Below are positions 9,414 through 18,112 of a stretch of 64,000 bases of DNA, piece after piece. The position numbers were made by a program, and so were the translations under genes. The stretch's first letter is position 1; each line of letters begins with the position of its first letter. The DNA is taken from contig NZ_MTBC01000004.1 of the NCBI RefSeq assembly GCF_002072105.2, positions 124,001-188,000 of the forward strand, read 5' to 3'. Origin of the DNA: Croceivirga radicis. Lineage in GTDB: Bacteria; Bacteroidota; Bacteroidia; Flavobacteriales; Flavobacteriaceae. Below the pieces are notes generated by a model, which saw nothing but the letters and a program-made list of their open reading frames with translations, did not search any database and was not told the DNA's origin.

Positions 9414-10088
9414 ATGAAATTGACCAAAATTATAGTTCTAATTATGTTATCGTTTTTAGGATTTTCAAAAAACAGTACGGCACAAGAACAAGACTGGGCC
9501 AATCTAACCAAGTATAAAGAAGCCAATACAAAGGCAAAAACTGCATCTGTGGTCTTCATGGGGAACTCCATTACAGAGGGCTGGGCAAATGTAAATCCAG
9601 ACTTTTTTACTGCTAATAATTATGCAAATAGAGGTATTAGTGGGCAAACTACACCACAAATGCTCTTACGTTTTAGACAGGACGTAATCTCTTTAAAACC
9701 TAAAGCTGTTGTTATATTGGCTGGCACCAATGATATTGCTGGCAATACAGGACCTATTACCTTAGAACAAATTAGAGATAATATTTTATCTATGGTAGAG
9801 TTGGCACAAGCCAATGACATTCTGCCAATAGTATGCTCTGTTTTACCTGCTTACGACTATCCGTGGCGACCTGGTCTACAACCCAATATAAAGATTCCTA
9901 AATTGAACGCACTTCTAGAAGATATGTGTACCAAAACTGGGGCGGTTTATTTAGATTACTTTACATCGTTGGCAGATGAACGCAACGGTCTACCAAAAAA
10001 ACACTCTTATGACGAGGTACACCTTACAGAAGAGGGTTATAAGGAACTAGAAAAAATGGTTGCGGCCTGTTTAAAAAAACAGCTTTAG
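9414..10088 (+). CDS. SGNH/GDSL-family hydrolase, exported
   Basis: 224 residues with a signal peptide (to about residue 23, ending in STAQ). All SGNH blocks are present: VVFMGNSITEGW (nucleophile Ser), RGISGQTTPQML (oxyanion Gly), LAGTNDIAG (Asn) and SYDEVHLTEEGY (catalytic Asp/His). It is close to platelet-activating-factor acetylhydrolase-type esterases, which in this lineage often deacetylate carbohydrates. The 3' end overlaps the convergent GH99-like gene by four bases. A carbohydrate role would fit that neighbour, but they are on opposite strands. Confidence 0.92.
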   Translation: MKLTKIIVLIMLSFLGFSKNSTAQEQDWANLTKYKEANTKAKTASVVFMGNSITEGWANVNPDFFTANNYANRGISGQTTPQMLLRFRQDVISLKPKAVVILAGTNDIAGNTGPITLEQIRDNILSMVELAQANDILPIVCSVLPAYDYPWRPGLQPNIKIPKLNALLEDMCTKTGAVYLDYFTSLADERNGLPKKHSYDEVHLTEEGYKELEKMVAACLKKQL

Positions 10089-11485
10089 TATTTGTTTCCA
10101 TAAAACAACCTTACAGCTTGTAATAGTAACTTGGCACGTTTGGTTTGTCCCTTTTTCATATATAAATAGGCCCTATCCAAGTATTTAACTGGATTTGAAT
10201 ATTCTTTTTGTGTTTTGCTTTTTGCCACAGTTGTAGAACTAGAAAGCACCTTTCTTAACTGGTAAAGTTCCAAAGCCGTTTGTAAATCTTCTGGTGTATA
10301 AGGTACGCCGGTGTATTGTTGTAATAATTGCAAGTACATAAAACCAAATTCTTCCGTAGGTTCTATCATAGTACCCTCGCCAAAATCATTCCATGTAATT
10401 AGTTGTATAAAATCGGCATCCTGATGGTGGGTATAGTTTAAGGTCTCTACAAAAGTATCACCATTGTTATGGGGTATTTGCCAATCGTGTTGCAATCCCC
10501 AACCACCGTTTTCACTAAAATTAATAAAACCGGGATATGTACTGCCAACTGTCATTTTATTAAACTGTGGGTAATACCAATAATAGTGGTCATGTGCCTC
10601 TAAATGCGTACGGTCTACCCAGGTAAACTCGCCACTTGCATTTTCTCCAACCCAATTTGCGGCAGTACCCCATAAGCTTAGGTAATTGGGCTTATTTTCA
10701 GGTGTAAAAATATTAAATATCTCGTCCCAAGCTTCTGGTTCTTGAATGTGGTGTGGTCCAAAAACAAAAAGGAAGGGTTGGTTACGCCATTTCATATACC
10801 GTGGACTGGTAAAATAAGTGTCTTTTATGTAATTAAAATCCTGCTTTGCGGCCTCTATTTTATTAGGTGCAAAACCCAATTCTACTGCCTGTACGGCCGT
10901 TCTATCTTCATACATTACTGAAAAATCGAGCCCTAAATCTTCTAAGCGCCACATAAAAGATTCGGTTGCTTCTTTTATGATTTGATAGTCATAGAAATCT
11001 CGGCTTCCGTACCAATCAAAAATTACCCCATCAATTCCTGCCAATTTCATCATTAAAAAATGATATTCCTGTAAATCTGGATCAATTGATGAATACGGAC
11101 CAATTAAGGGATAAAAATGGGAAGCAATCTCTCGTTTACCGCTAGCATCAATTGAATCTGGGTTTTTATTGGCCATTGTCCAATGCTTACCCCAGTACCC
11201 ATCAATCGGTTTACTTTGAAACCACGGCATATAATGGGCAAATACTTTTTTAGGATTGGTTTTTACGACATCCATGCCGGTAATATCCATTATTTTGCCA
11301 GTTTCTCCTTGTTCTAGAAGACTGTCTTCTTCTTTTAATAGTTGTTTTAAGTCTATGGCGGATAAAGTAGTTTCAGATGGTATAGATGTATTATCAAAGC
11401 TGTTGTCTACCTCCTTTTCACAAGAAATAAGAAATATCACAGCTAATGCTACATAGAGGTAGATATTGGGTTGTTTCTGGTGCAT
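10085..11485 (-). CDS. GH71/GH99-like glycoside hydrolase lipoprotein
   Basis: A lipoprotein (signal ending in FLISCEKE) of 466 residues from the chosen start. KVFAHYMPWFQSKP, YGSRDFYDYQII and HHQDADFIQLITWNDFGEG are typical of the GH99-like endo-alpha-mannosidase/mannanase clan, including the W-N-D-[FY]-x-E segment near the active site. It should act on alpha-mannoside-type glycans at the cell surface or in the periplasm; the exact substrate is inference. I chose the ATG at 11485 over 11506 because a consensus -7 box covers the upstream ATG. No SusC/SusD genes are nearby, so it is not in a standard polysaccharide locus. Confidence 0.85.
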   Translation of the reverse strand: MHQKQPNIYLYVALAVIFLISCEKEVDNSFDNTSIPSETTLSAIDLKQLLKEEDSLLEQGETGKIMDITGMDVVKTNPKKVFAHYMPWFQSKPIDGYWGKHWTMANKNPDSIDASGKREIASHFYPLIGPYSSIDPDLQEYHFLMMKLAGIDGVIFDWYGSRDFYDYQIIKEATESFMWRLEDLGLDFSVMYEDRTAVQAVELGFAPNKIEAAKQDFNYIKDTYFTSPRYMKWRNQPFLFVFGPHHIQEPEAWDEIFNIFTPENKPNYLSLWGTAANWVGENASGEFTWVDRTHLEAHDHYYWYYPQFNKMTVGSTYPGFINFSENGGWGLQHDWQIPHNNGDTFVETLNYTHHQDADFIQLITWNDFGEGTMIEPTEEFGFMYLQLLQQYTGVPYTPEDLQTALELYQLRKVLSSSTTVAKSKTQKEYSNPVKYLDRAYLYMKKGQTKRAKLLLQAVRLFYGNKY

Positions 11486-11503
11486 GGTGTTGGTTTTAGA
11501 CAG

Positions 11504-11511
11504 CAAAAGTA
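11504..11511 (-). promoter_or_regulatory. -7 box of the GH99-like gene
   Basis: On the minus strand the bases read TACTTTTG, a perfect TAnnTTTG box of the Bacteroidota housekeeping sigma factor. It predicts transcription starting near 11497 and a leader of about 12 bases before the ATG at 11485. Confidence 0.5.
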
Positions 11512-11525
11512 AGAATTAACCTACA

Positions 11526-11559
11526 TTGTTTTATATAATTTCGATAAGCGGTATATTTA
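11526..11559 (+). promoter_or_regulatory. Promoter of the glycosyltransferase gene
   Basis: TTG (11526-11528), 23 bases, then TATATTTA (11552-11559), a one-mismatch -7 box. The ATG at 11566 lies 6 bases downstream of the box, so the mRNA may be leaderless or nearly so. Confidence 0.4.
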
Positions 11560-11565
11560 GCCCCA

Positions 11566-12561
11566 ATGGTAAGTATTATAATCCCCTTTAAAAACACAGA
11601 AAACTATATAGAGGCTTGCCTAAATTCTATTATAAAACAAGATTATAAAAATTGGGAAGTCTTGGCAATAGATGATAGCTCTACGGATAACAGTACCGAG
11701 ACGGTTAAAAACCTAGCCAGTAGACATGATAAAATTCATTATCTAAAAAATAAGGGAAAGGGAATTATTCCTGCCTTACAAACAGGATACGAACAAGCAA
11801 CCGGTATGTTTATTACCCGGATGGATTCTGATGACATCATGACCAAAAAAAGGCTTAGTACAATGGTAAACGCCTTAAAAAACGCTGGAAAAGGTCATGT
11901 AGCCGTTGGCCAAGTAAAGTATTTTTCTGATGAAGGTATAAGTGATGGCTATGCGAAATACGAATCTTGGTTAAATCAACTTACGGCACAGGGCACTAAT
12001 TATGAAGAAATATATAAAGAATGTGTTATCCCCTCCCCTTGTTGGATGGTTTACAAAACCGATTTTGATGCCAGTAACGGATTTAACCCATTAAGATACC
12101 CAGAAGATTATGATTTAACTTTTCGCTTTTACGCAAACGGTCTTAAAATAATTCCGTGTAATAAAATACTGCACTACTGGCGCGATTACGGTACGCGAAC
12201 CTCTAGAACTCATGAGCATTATGCGCAAAACTATTTTTTAGATATTAAACTACACTATTTCTTAAAGCTTGAATATACTTTTAACAGGCCCCTAGTTTTA
12301 TGGGGCGCAGGTTTTAAAGGAAAAACAATAGCAAAAAAGTTGACCAAAAAACAGGTACCATTTATCTGGGTGTGCGATAATCCTAATAAAATAGGAAAGA
12401 ACATTTACGGAACTACCCTTAAGCATTATTCCGTTTTAAAAAGCATCCAGAACCCACAAAGCATTGTTACGGTTGCTAATGAAAAGGCGCAATTAGAAAT
12501 TAGAGGCTTTTTAGGGAAACAAGGACAAAGACAAGCAGTTGATTATTTCTTTTTCTGCTAA
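11566..12561 (+). CDS. Family 2 glycosyltransferase with extra C-terminal Rossmann-like segment
   Basis: A 331-residue cytoplasmic GT-A enzyme. VSIIIPFKNTENYIEACLNS is the standard GT2 start, VLAIDDSSTDNS binds the nucleotide, and TRMDSDD holds the DxD metal site. NPLRYPEDYDLTFRF matches the acceptor-side ED motif. After the catalytic domain (about residue 240) comes VLWGAGFKGKTIAKKL, a nucleotide-binding-like beta-alpha motif found at the end of some flavobacterial GT2 proteins. The sugar donor is unknown. Transcribed alone in front of the BatA-like operon. Confidence 0.9.
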   Translation: MVSIIIPFKNTENYIEACLNSIIKQDYKNWEVLAIDDSSTDNSTETVKNLASRHDKIHYLKNKGKGIIPALQTGYEQATGMFITRMDSDDIMTKKRLSTMVNALKNAGKGHVAVGQVKYFSDEGISDGYAKYESWLNQLTAQGTNYEEIYKECVIPSPCWMVYKTDFDASNGFNPLRYPEDYDLTFRFYANGLKIIPCNKILHYWRDYGTRTSRTHEHYAQNYFLDIKLHYFLKLEYTFNRPLVLWGAGFKGKTIAKKLTKKQVPFIWVCDNPNKIGKNIYGTTLKHYSVLKSIQNPQSIVTVANEKAQLEIRGFLGKQGQRQAVDYFFFC

Positions 12562-12572
12562 GACCAAAAGCG

Positions 12573-12580
12573 TATCTTTG
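12573..12580 (+). promoter_or_regulatory. -7 box of the BatA-like operon
   Basis: TATCTTTG matches TAnnTTTG exactly and predicts a start near 12587, ten bases before the ATG. No clear TTG is seen at -33. Confidence 0.5.
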
Positions 12581-12596
12581 AAAATTAAAACACGGA

Positions 12597-14510
12597 ATGC
12601 AGTTTAAACATCCTGAAATTCTTTGGGCACTACTTCTACTGATTATTCCAATCCTCATCCATTTATTTCAACTAAGAAAATTTAAGAAAACTGCCTTTAC
12701 CAATGTGGTAATGTTACAAAAGGTTTTTTCTGAATCGCGTAAGAGTAATACATTAAAAAAATGGTTGCTGCTTTTATGCAGGCTAGCCATCTTAAGCTGT
12801 ATTATACTTGCATTTGCACAACCTTTTACTGCAAACTTTTTAGCCCTGAAAGAAAAAGAAACAGTTATCTATATTGATGATTCTTTTAGCATGGAGGCAA
12901 CCAATGATGGTGTACCTTTATTACAAAAAGCAATACAAGAAGTTTTACAACATGCAGATAGAGATGAAGAAATATCCCTATTTACAAATTACCTAACATA
13001 CCAAAACAGCAAACTGTCCAGTCTCACCAATCGTTTATTGAATATCAAGGCAAGTGCTAAACAGCTCAATAAAGAACAAATTCAACTAAAGGCCAACTCA
13101 CTCTTTACAAAGTCTACCACAACAGAAAAGCAATTTATTGTAATTTCTGATTTTCAAGAGGTTATAAATTGGAACAATACACCTATACCCGGAATCAGTA
13201 CTTTTTTGGTACCTTTAAAACCAACTATACAAAACAATGCTAGTATAGACTCTGTTTACATAGAAGATAAAGGTAATCCTAATAGGTACACCCTAGCGTT
13301 TACAGGAATACCAGAAGGAGAACAACTACCACTTTCTATTTATCAAAACGATACGTTGATTAGCAAACTGGCCGCTGTAGGAACTAGTGAGCTTAAAACC
13401 AATGTAACCGTAGACCTACCTGATAAAAAAGAACTAAATGCGCATGCTGTATTAGCAGACAATTTATTACCGTATGACAATCATTTCTATTTCTCAAAAG
13501 ATGCAACATCTAAAATAAAGGTGATGGGTATTTCTGATGGTAGCGATGGTTTTTTAAAACGAATCTACACAGAAGATACATTCTCTTTTATAGGATTTAC
13601 AGCTTCAGATTTAAACTATAGTCTAATTGATGAACAACATACCATAGTATTAAACAATTTAAAGAATATACCTTCAAATTTAATAACTTCGCTAACCAGT
13701 TTTTATAAAAATGGTGGTTCATTGGTTGTTATACCTCCGGTAAAAATGCCTACTGAACAATATAATAAATTGCTACTACCATTAGAGGGGATTTCTTTTA
13801 CAGAAAACATTTTGAACACCCAAAAAATAAGCAACATCCAATTTAAACACCCCTTGTATAAAAATGTATTTGAAAAAGAGGTGCGTAATTTTGATTTTCC
13901 TAGGGTAGATAGCTACTACAACCTTAGTAGTACTACAGGTACGGCTTTGGCTTTTGATAACGGAAAACCATTTTTACAGGTTGTAGATAGACTTTATGTA
14001 TTTACAGCTAGTTTAGATGAGCAGAACAGCAACTTTACCAACGCTCCTTTAATAGTTCCTACATTTTTCAATATTGGTTTCTTTAGTTTTCCAAATCAGC
14101 AGTTGTATTTTACGGTAGGCGAAAATAGTAACCTTGCTGTTAACCAAGCTAACGGCAATTCCATTATAAAATTAAGTAAAGGTGTTAATGAAATTATACC
14201 GTTGCAGCAATCTTTTGCCAAATACAGTTTACTCAATTTCAAAGACGCACCTGAACGTGATGGCATTTATACCTTACTAATAGATAAAGCCCCTAGCGGC
14301 AGTATAAGTTTTAATTACAATCGTACAGAAAGTGCCTTAAAATATAGTGCTACAGAAACATATACCAATTTTAAGGTTATAGACTCTATTGAAAATTTAT
14401 TTACAGCTTTAAAAGCGGCCAATAATAGCACCGCCTATTGGAAATGGTTTGTTATTTTTGCCTTACTATTTTTGCTTTTAGAGGTGGGCATACAAAAATT
14501 TCTATCATGA
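12597..14510 (+). CDS. BatA-domain membrane protein (N-terminal double-transmembrane domain)
   Basis: A 637-residue inner-membrane protein. It begins with the TIGR02226-type N-terminal module, FKHPEILWALLLLIIPILIH and LRKFKKTAFTNVVML, followed by a second helix near residue 60. A von Willebrand-like region starts at about residue 90 (VIYIDDSFSMEA, a DxSxS-like motif), and a final transmembrane helix lies at residues 618 to 636. Proteins of this type belong to the Bat/aerotolerance group linked to MoxR AAA ATPases, although no MoxR gene is here. Its stop overlaps the next start by ATGA, so it is coupled to the dihydroorotase-like gene. Confidence 0.88.
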   Translation: MQFKHPEILWALLLLIIPILIHLFQLRKFKKTAFTNVVMLQKVFSESRKSNTLKKWLLLLCRLAILSCIILAFAQPFTANFLALKEKETVIYIDDSFSMEATNDGVPLLQKAIQEVLQHADRDEEISLFTNYLTYQNSKLSSLTNRLLNIKASAKQLNKEQIQLKANSLFTKSTTTEKQFIVISDFQEVINWNNTPIPGISTFLVPLKPTIQNNASIDSVYIEDKGNPNRYTLAFTGIPEGEQLPLSIYQNDTLISKLAAVGTSELKTNVTVDLPDKKELNAHAVLADNLLPYDNHFYFSKDATSKIKVMGISDGSDGFLKRIYTEDTFSFIGFTASDLNYSLIDEQHTIVLNNLKNIPSNLITSLTSFYKNGGSLVVIPPVKMPTEQYNKLLLPLEGISFTENILNTQKISNIQFKHPLYKNVFEKEVRNFDFPRVDSYYNLSSTTGTALAFDNGKPFLQVVDRLYVFTASLDEQNSNFTNAPLIVPTFFNIGFFSFPNQQLYFTVGENSNLAVNQANGNSIIKLSKGVNEIIPLQQSFAKYSLLNFKDAPERDGIYTLLIDKAPSGSISFNYNRTESALKYSATETYTNFKVIDSIENLFTALKAANNSTAYWKWFVIFALLFLLLEVGIQKFLS

Positions 14511-15763
14511 ACGTACTGCTAAAATCGGCCAAGATTGTGGCGCCAGAACAACCAGAATACCACCTAAAAAAAAGAGATATTCTTATTAGAGAGGGCAAAA
14601 TAACCTCTATTGCATCTAAAATTGAAGATGCTACGGTAGAAAACATTAGTTATAAAAATCTACATGTTAGCCTTGGATGGTTTGATTCTAGTGTTTGTTT
14701 TGGGGAACCAGGATATGAAGAACGTGAAACAATAGACCATGGTTTAGATGTTGCGGCAAAGAGCGGTTTTACGGATATTGTACTAAATCCAAACACTAAA
14801 CCCAGCCCAAACGCTAACAGCACCATAGTTTTCCTAAAAAACCGTGCAAACCACAAACTTACGGGCTTACATCCCTTAGGCAATTTTACCATAGATGCTA
14901 AAGGTGTAGACTTAGCGGAATTGTACGACATGAAAAGTGCAGGTGCAGTAGCATTTTATGATTACAAAAGAGCCATTGCCAATCCAAACCTGCTTAAGAT
15001 TGGTTTACAATATGCACAGAATTTCGATGGATTAATCTATTCTTTTCCAATGGATGTAAAAATAAAAGGAAAAGGTATAGTTAATGAAGGAAAAGTAAGT
15101 ACTACCCTTGGATTAAAAGGTATTCCTGCGCTTGCAGAAGAATTACAAGTTTCTAGGGATTTGTTTTTATTGGAATATACCGGTGGTAAATTACATATAC
15201 CTACAATTTCTACCGCTGGATCCGTAAAACTCATTGCCGCTGCCAAAAAGAAAGGGTTAAACGTTAGCTGTAGTGTTGCCGTTCACAATTTAATTCTAAC
15301 GGACGAAAGTTTAACCGAGTTTGAAACCAGTTATAAGGTCATGCCTCCCCTACGCACAAAAAAAGATGTGCTTGCCTTGTTAAAAGGACTAGAAAATGGT
15401 ACCATTGATTTAGTTACTACAGATCATACGCCTATAGATGTTGAACAAAAAAAGGTGGAATTTGATAATGCTGAATATGGAAGTATTGGTCTTGAATCTG
15501 GTTTTGGTCTTATAAACCAGGCAATGGGAATGGAAACCGCAATTAGCTTGCTTACCAAAGGAAGATCCATTTATGGAATTGAAGAACCAGATTGGAAAGA
15601 AGGGAGTGATGCAAATTTAACGCTGTTTAATCCGGAAGGGGAACATGTTTTTAATGCTGAAAAAATTTGGTCTACCTCTAAAAACACTGCTTTTTTAAAT
15701 ACAAAAATCAAGGGCACTGTATACGGTACTATCAATAACAATAAGTATATGAAGAGCTTATGA
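14507..15763 (+). CDS. Dihydroorotase-like amidohydrolase lacking metal ligands
   Basis: 418 residues from the ATG at 14507, which overlaps the previous stop as ATGA; a longer frame starting at 14438 is less likely. The amidohydrolase layout is clear: an N-terminal beta-sandwich, HVSLGWFDSSVCFGEPGYE where dihydroorotases have GxxDxHxHxREPG, VAVHNLILTD, and VTTDHTPID where TDHAPH is usual. The HxH pair is replaced by Ser-Val and other ligands also appear lost, so catalysis by the classical binuclear site is doubtful. It may be a non-catalytic PyrC-like protein supporting aspartate transcarbamoylase, as known for PyrC' of pseudomonads, but this is inference. Expressed in the BatA-like operon. 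Confidence 0.85.
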   Translation: MNVLLKSAKIVAPEQPEYHLKKRDILIREGKITSIASKIEDATVENISYKNLHVSLGWFDSSVCFGEPGYEERETIDHGLDVAAKSGFTDIVLNPNTKPSPNANSTIVFLKNRANHKLTGLHPLGNFTIDAKGVDLAELYDMKSAGAVAFYDYKRAIANPNLLKIGLQYAQNFDGLIYSFPMDVKIKGKGIVNEGKVSTTLGLKGIPALAEELQVSRDLFLLEYTGGKLHIPTISTAGSVKLIAAAKKKGLNVSCSVAVHNLILTDESLTEFETSYKVMPPLRTKKDVLALLKGLENGTIDLVTTDHTPIDVEQKKVEFDNAEYGSIGLESGFGLINQAMGMETAISLLTKGRSIYGIEEPDWKEGSDANLTLFNPEGEHVFNAEKIWSTSKNTAFLNTKIKGTVYGTINNNKYMKSL

Positions 15764-16092
15764 AAAACGACATAAAAAACGGTAAAACTACCGCTATTGT
15801 ATCTTACATAACCATAGTTGGCTGTTTAATAGCTATTACCATGAATCTAGAACCCAAAAATAGTTTTGCACGTTTTCATATAAGACAAGCTTTTGGGATT
15901 CATTTATTGTTCCATGCTATGGCTATAGTAGCTACATTTTCTGGAATTGCCGTAGCTTCTATTTCTACAATACTTTATTTGTTTTATATGGCAATGTGGA
16001 TATTTGGCTTTGTGCAAGTTCTTAACGAAAAAGAAACAGAATTGCCCCTATTAGGTAACCATTTTCAAAAATGGTTCACTTTCATTAATTAA
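15760..16092 (+). CDS. Small multi-span membrane protein (Tic20/DUF4870-like)
   Basis: A 110-residue protein with three to four hydrophobic segments: residues about 12 to 27, 42 to 62 and 64 to 88. The polar stretch ARFHIRQAFGIHL between the first and second segments resembles the RxHxxQA motif of DUF4870/Tic20-like small membrane proteins. The function is unknown. The ATGA overlap with the upstream stop shows coupling to the dihydroorotase-like gene. Confidence 0.7.
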   Translation: MKNDIKNGKTTAIVSYITIVGCLIAITMNLEPKNSFARFHIRQAFGIHLLFHAMAIVATFSGIAVASISTILYLFYMAMWIFGFVQVLNEKETELPLLGNHFQKWFTFIN

Positions 16093-16105
16093 TCCCCACA
16101 ATATC

Positions 16106-16768
16106 ATGAATACCCAGACCTTATCCTTAGAGCACCTAATTAGACCAAATAGTGTAAAAAAAACTAATAAACCGGCGGTAACTTTTTTATTACATGGGTA
16201 TGGAAGTAATGAAGAGGATCTATTTTCTTTTGCTCCGGAATTACCAGAAGACCAATTCATAATTTCAGTTAGAGCTCCTTACAATCTAGAGCCTTTTGGT
16301 TATGCTTGGTATGCTATTAACTTTGATGCAGAACATGGAAAATGGAGCGATGATGAACAAGCTAAAACCTCAATTGGAAAAATTTTAGATTTTATAAATG
16401 AAGCTTGTGAAAGCTATAATTTAAATCATGAAGAGATAACATTAATTGGTTTTAGCCAAGGTTGTATACTTAGCTATGCCTTAGCCCTATCTTACCCAAA
16501 TAAAATTAAACGGGTAATTGCCTTAAGTGGTTATATTAACGAGGGTATTTTAAAAGAAAACTATGAAAATAATGATTTTTCACAGTTAAGTATTTATGCA
16601 TCACACGGTCTTGTGGATCAAGTAATACCAGTAGAATGGGCACAAAAAGCTCCTGAATTATTAGAAAAACTAGGTGTTGATCACAAATACAGTGAATACC
16701 CAGTAGGTCATGGTGTTGCACCGCAAAATTTTTATGATTTTAAAGCTTGGTTAGAGCGTAAATCTTAA
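16106..16768 (+). CDS. Phospholipase/carboxylesterase-family alpha/beta hydrolase
   Basis: A 220-residue soluble hydrolase without signal peptide. It has the family marks of the LysoPLA/carboxylesterase group: LLHGYGSNEEDL (oxyanion region), GFSQGCILSYAL (nucleophile elbow GxSxG), ASHGLVDQVIPV (catalytic Asp) and YPVGHGVAP (catalytic His). Length matches the family norm of about 210 to 230 residues. It should hydrolyse short esters or lysophospholipids in the cytoplasm. It is the last gene of the BatA-like run, 13 bases after the membrane protein, and its end overlaps the convergent gene by four bases. Confidence 0.9.
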   Translation: MNTQTLSLEHLIRPNSVKKTNKPAVTFLLHGYGSNEEDLFSFAPELPEDQFIISVRAPYNLEPFGYAWYAINFDAEHGKWSDDEQAKTSIGKILDFINEACESYNLNHEEITLIGFSQGCILSYALALSYPNKIKRVIALSGYINEGILKENYENNDFSQLSIYASHGLVDQVIPVEWAQKAPELLEKLGVDHKYSEYPVGHGVAPQNFYDFKAWLERKS

Positions 16769-17259
16769 TTGCTTCTGCTATAAAGCAAATGATCCATAAG
16801 GGTAAAGTCTACGCTGCGATCATCGTTTATTTGGTATTTAATAATTAAGTCTCCCCAATATTTACCGTCACTAAAATCAGTAACGATCCACTTGTGGTTT
16901 AAAACTTTAATTTTATTTAATTTAAAATCGCTGTTCATACCCTCATAAGGAATTAGTGGGTTATCTCCTTTCTGTTCATTGGTTTCCATTAGTTTATCCT
17001 CTACATAACGCGTAGGGTTTTCTAATCCCAAATGGTCATAAAATGCTAGGGCATCATCGTTGTTATCCAAAGAAAAATACTGCAAATCTGCCTGTTTTAT
17101 CCGTGCGGCTTGCAAAGAATCTTCTAATTGGGTTATGGTTACCATCAACTCATTAATCTTATTATCGTTGGCATTGGATTTTTTATTACCGGTAACCAGT
17201 GCATAAAGGGCAATTAAACTGGCAAAAACAAATAAATAAAGAAACAGATTCTTTTTCAT
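16765..17259 (-). CDS. Single-span membrane/secreted protein with short coiled coil, unknown function
   Basis: 164 residues. Residues 1 to 24 form a hydrophobic anchor or signal (LFLYLFVFASLIALYALV). A short coiled coil follows (INELMVTITQLEDSLQAAR), then an acidic globular part containing WIVTDFSDGKYWGDLIIKY. I do not recognise a family with a known function. The gene begins one base after the stop of the upstream metallo-hydrolase gene on the same strand, so the two form a two-gene operon. Its end overlaps the carboxylesterase gene. Confidence 0.75.
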   Translation of the reverse strand: MKKNLFLYLFVFASLIALYALVTGNKKSNANDNKINELMVTITQLEDSLQAARIKQADLQYFSLDNNDDALAFYDHLGLENPTRYVEDKLMETNEQKGDNPLIPYEGMNSDFKLNKIKVLNHKWIVTDFSDGKYWGDLIIKYQINDDRSVDFTLMDHLLYSRSN

Positions 17260-17260
17260 G

Positions 17261-18037
17261 CTAGATTTCTATAGTTAAATTATCGTAGGCCAAATGTACA
17301 TTTTCTGGCAGTTCTTTCTCTACTTCAGAATGAAAACCCAATAAATGACTTATATGGGTAAAATACGTTTTTTTAGCACCCACTTTTTGAGCAAAAGCTA
17401 TTGCTTCTTCCAAATTAAAATGTGAATAATGAGGCTCTATCCGTAAGGCATTAATTACCAATACATCTAAATTTTCTAATTTTTCGCACTCGCTTGGTTC
17501 CACTTTTTTAACATCTGTTAAATAAGCAAAATCTTTAAAACGATACCCTAAAACAGGTAAGCGATTATGAAAGGCTTCAATTGGGGTAACTTTTAAATTG
17601 TTCAGCAAAAACGGTTGGTCTTTATTTACTAAATTAATATTAACAGCTGGTGCACCTGGATATCTATTTTCTGTTGCAAAAATATAATCAAAACGTTGCT
17701 TTAGGGATGCAATTACCCTTTCATGCGCATATACGGGGATATCTCCCTGCCTAAAAAAGAAAGGACGTATATCATCTATACCTGCTGTATGATCAGAATG
17801 TTCATGAGTAAATAGCACACCGTCCAATTTAGGAATGGGGTGTTTTAACATTTGTTGCCTAAAATCAGGACCGCAATCAATTACATAATTAAATTCTTTC
17901 CAAGATATAAGAACAGAAACTCTTAAGCGTTTATCTTTAGGATCATTACTCAAACATACTGGGTGTTTGCTCCCTATAATTGGAATACCTTGAGAAGTAC
18001 CAGTTCCTAAAAATGTGACTTTCAACCTATCGCTCAT
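17261..18037 (-). CDS. MBL-fold metallo-hydrolase, PhnP-like
   Basis: A 258-residue metallo-beta-lactamase-fold enzyme of the PhnP-like group. LGTGTSQGIPIIGSKHPVC is the classic N-terminus, FTHEHSDHTAGIDDIRPF is the HxHxDH metal motif, and YFTHISHLLGF holds a later ligand. PhnP-type enzymes are cyclic phosphodiesterases, so a phosphodiester substrate is likely but unproved. I prefer the start at 18037 (MSDRLK) over 18046, because a -7-like box (TAATTTTG on the minus strand, 18044-18051) covers the longer start and homologues begin close to this Met. Confidence 0.88.
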   Translation of the reverse strand: MSDRLKVTFLGTGTSQGIPIIGSKHPVCLSNDPKDKRLRVSVLISWKEFNYVIDCGPDFRQQMLKHPIPKLDGVLFTHEHSDHTAGIDDIRPFFFRQGDIPVYAHERVIASLKQRFDYIFATENRYPGAPAVNINLVNKDQPFLLNNLKVTPIEAFHNRLPVLGYRFKDFAYLTDVKKVEPSECEKLENLDVLVINALRIEPHYSHFNLEEAIAFAQKVGAKKTYFTHISHLLGFHSEVEKELPENVHLAYDNLTIEI

Positions 18038-18085
18038 GTATTTCAAAATTATAACATAAAAATTTAAAAGCTTTATATAACTTAT

Positions 18086-18093
18086 TAACTTTG
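18086..18093 (+). promoter_or_regulatory. -7 box of the 489-residue protein gene
   Basis: TAACTTTG matches TAnnTTTG and lies 19 bases before the ATG at 18113, giving a predicted start near 18100. No TTG is seen at the usual -33 distance. Confidence 0.45.
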
Positions 18094-18112
18094 GCCTAAC
18101 AAAATATTAGAT

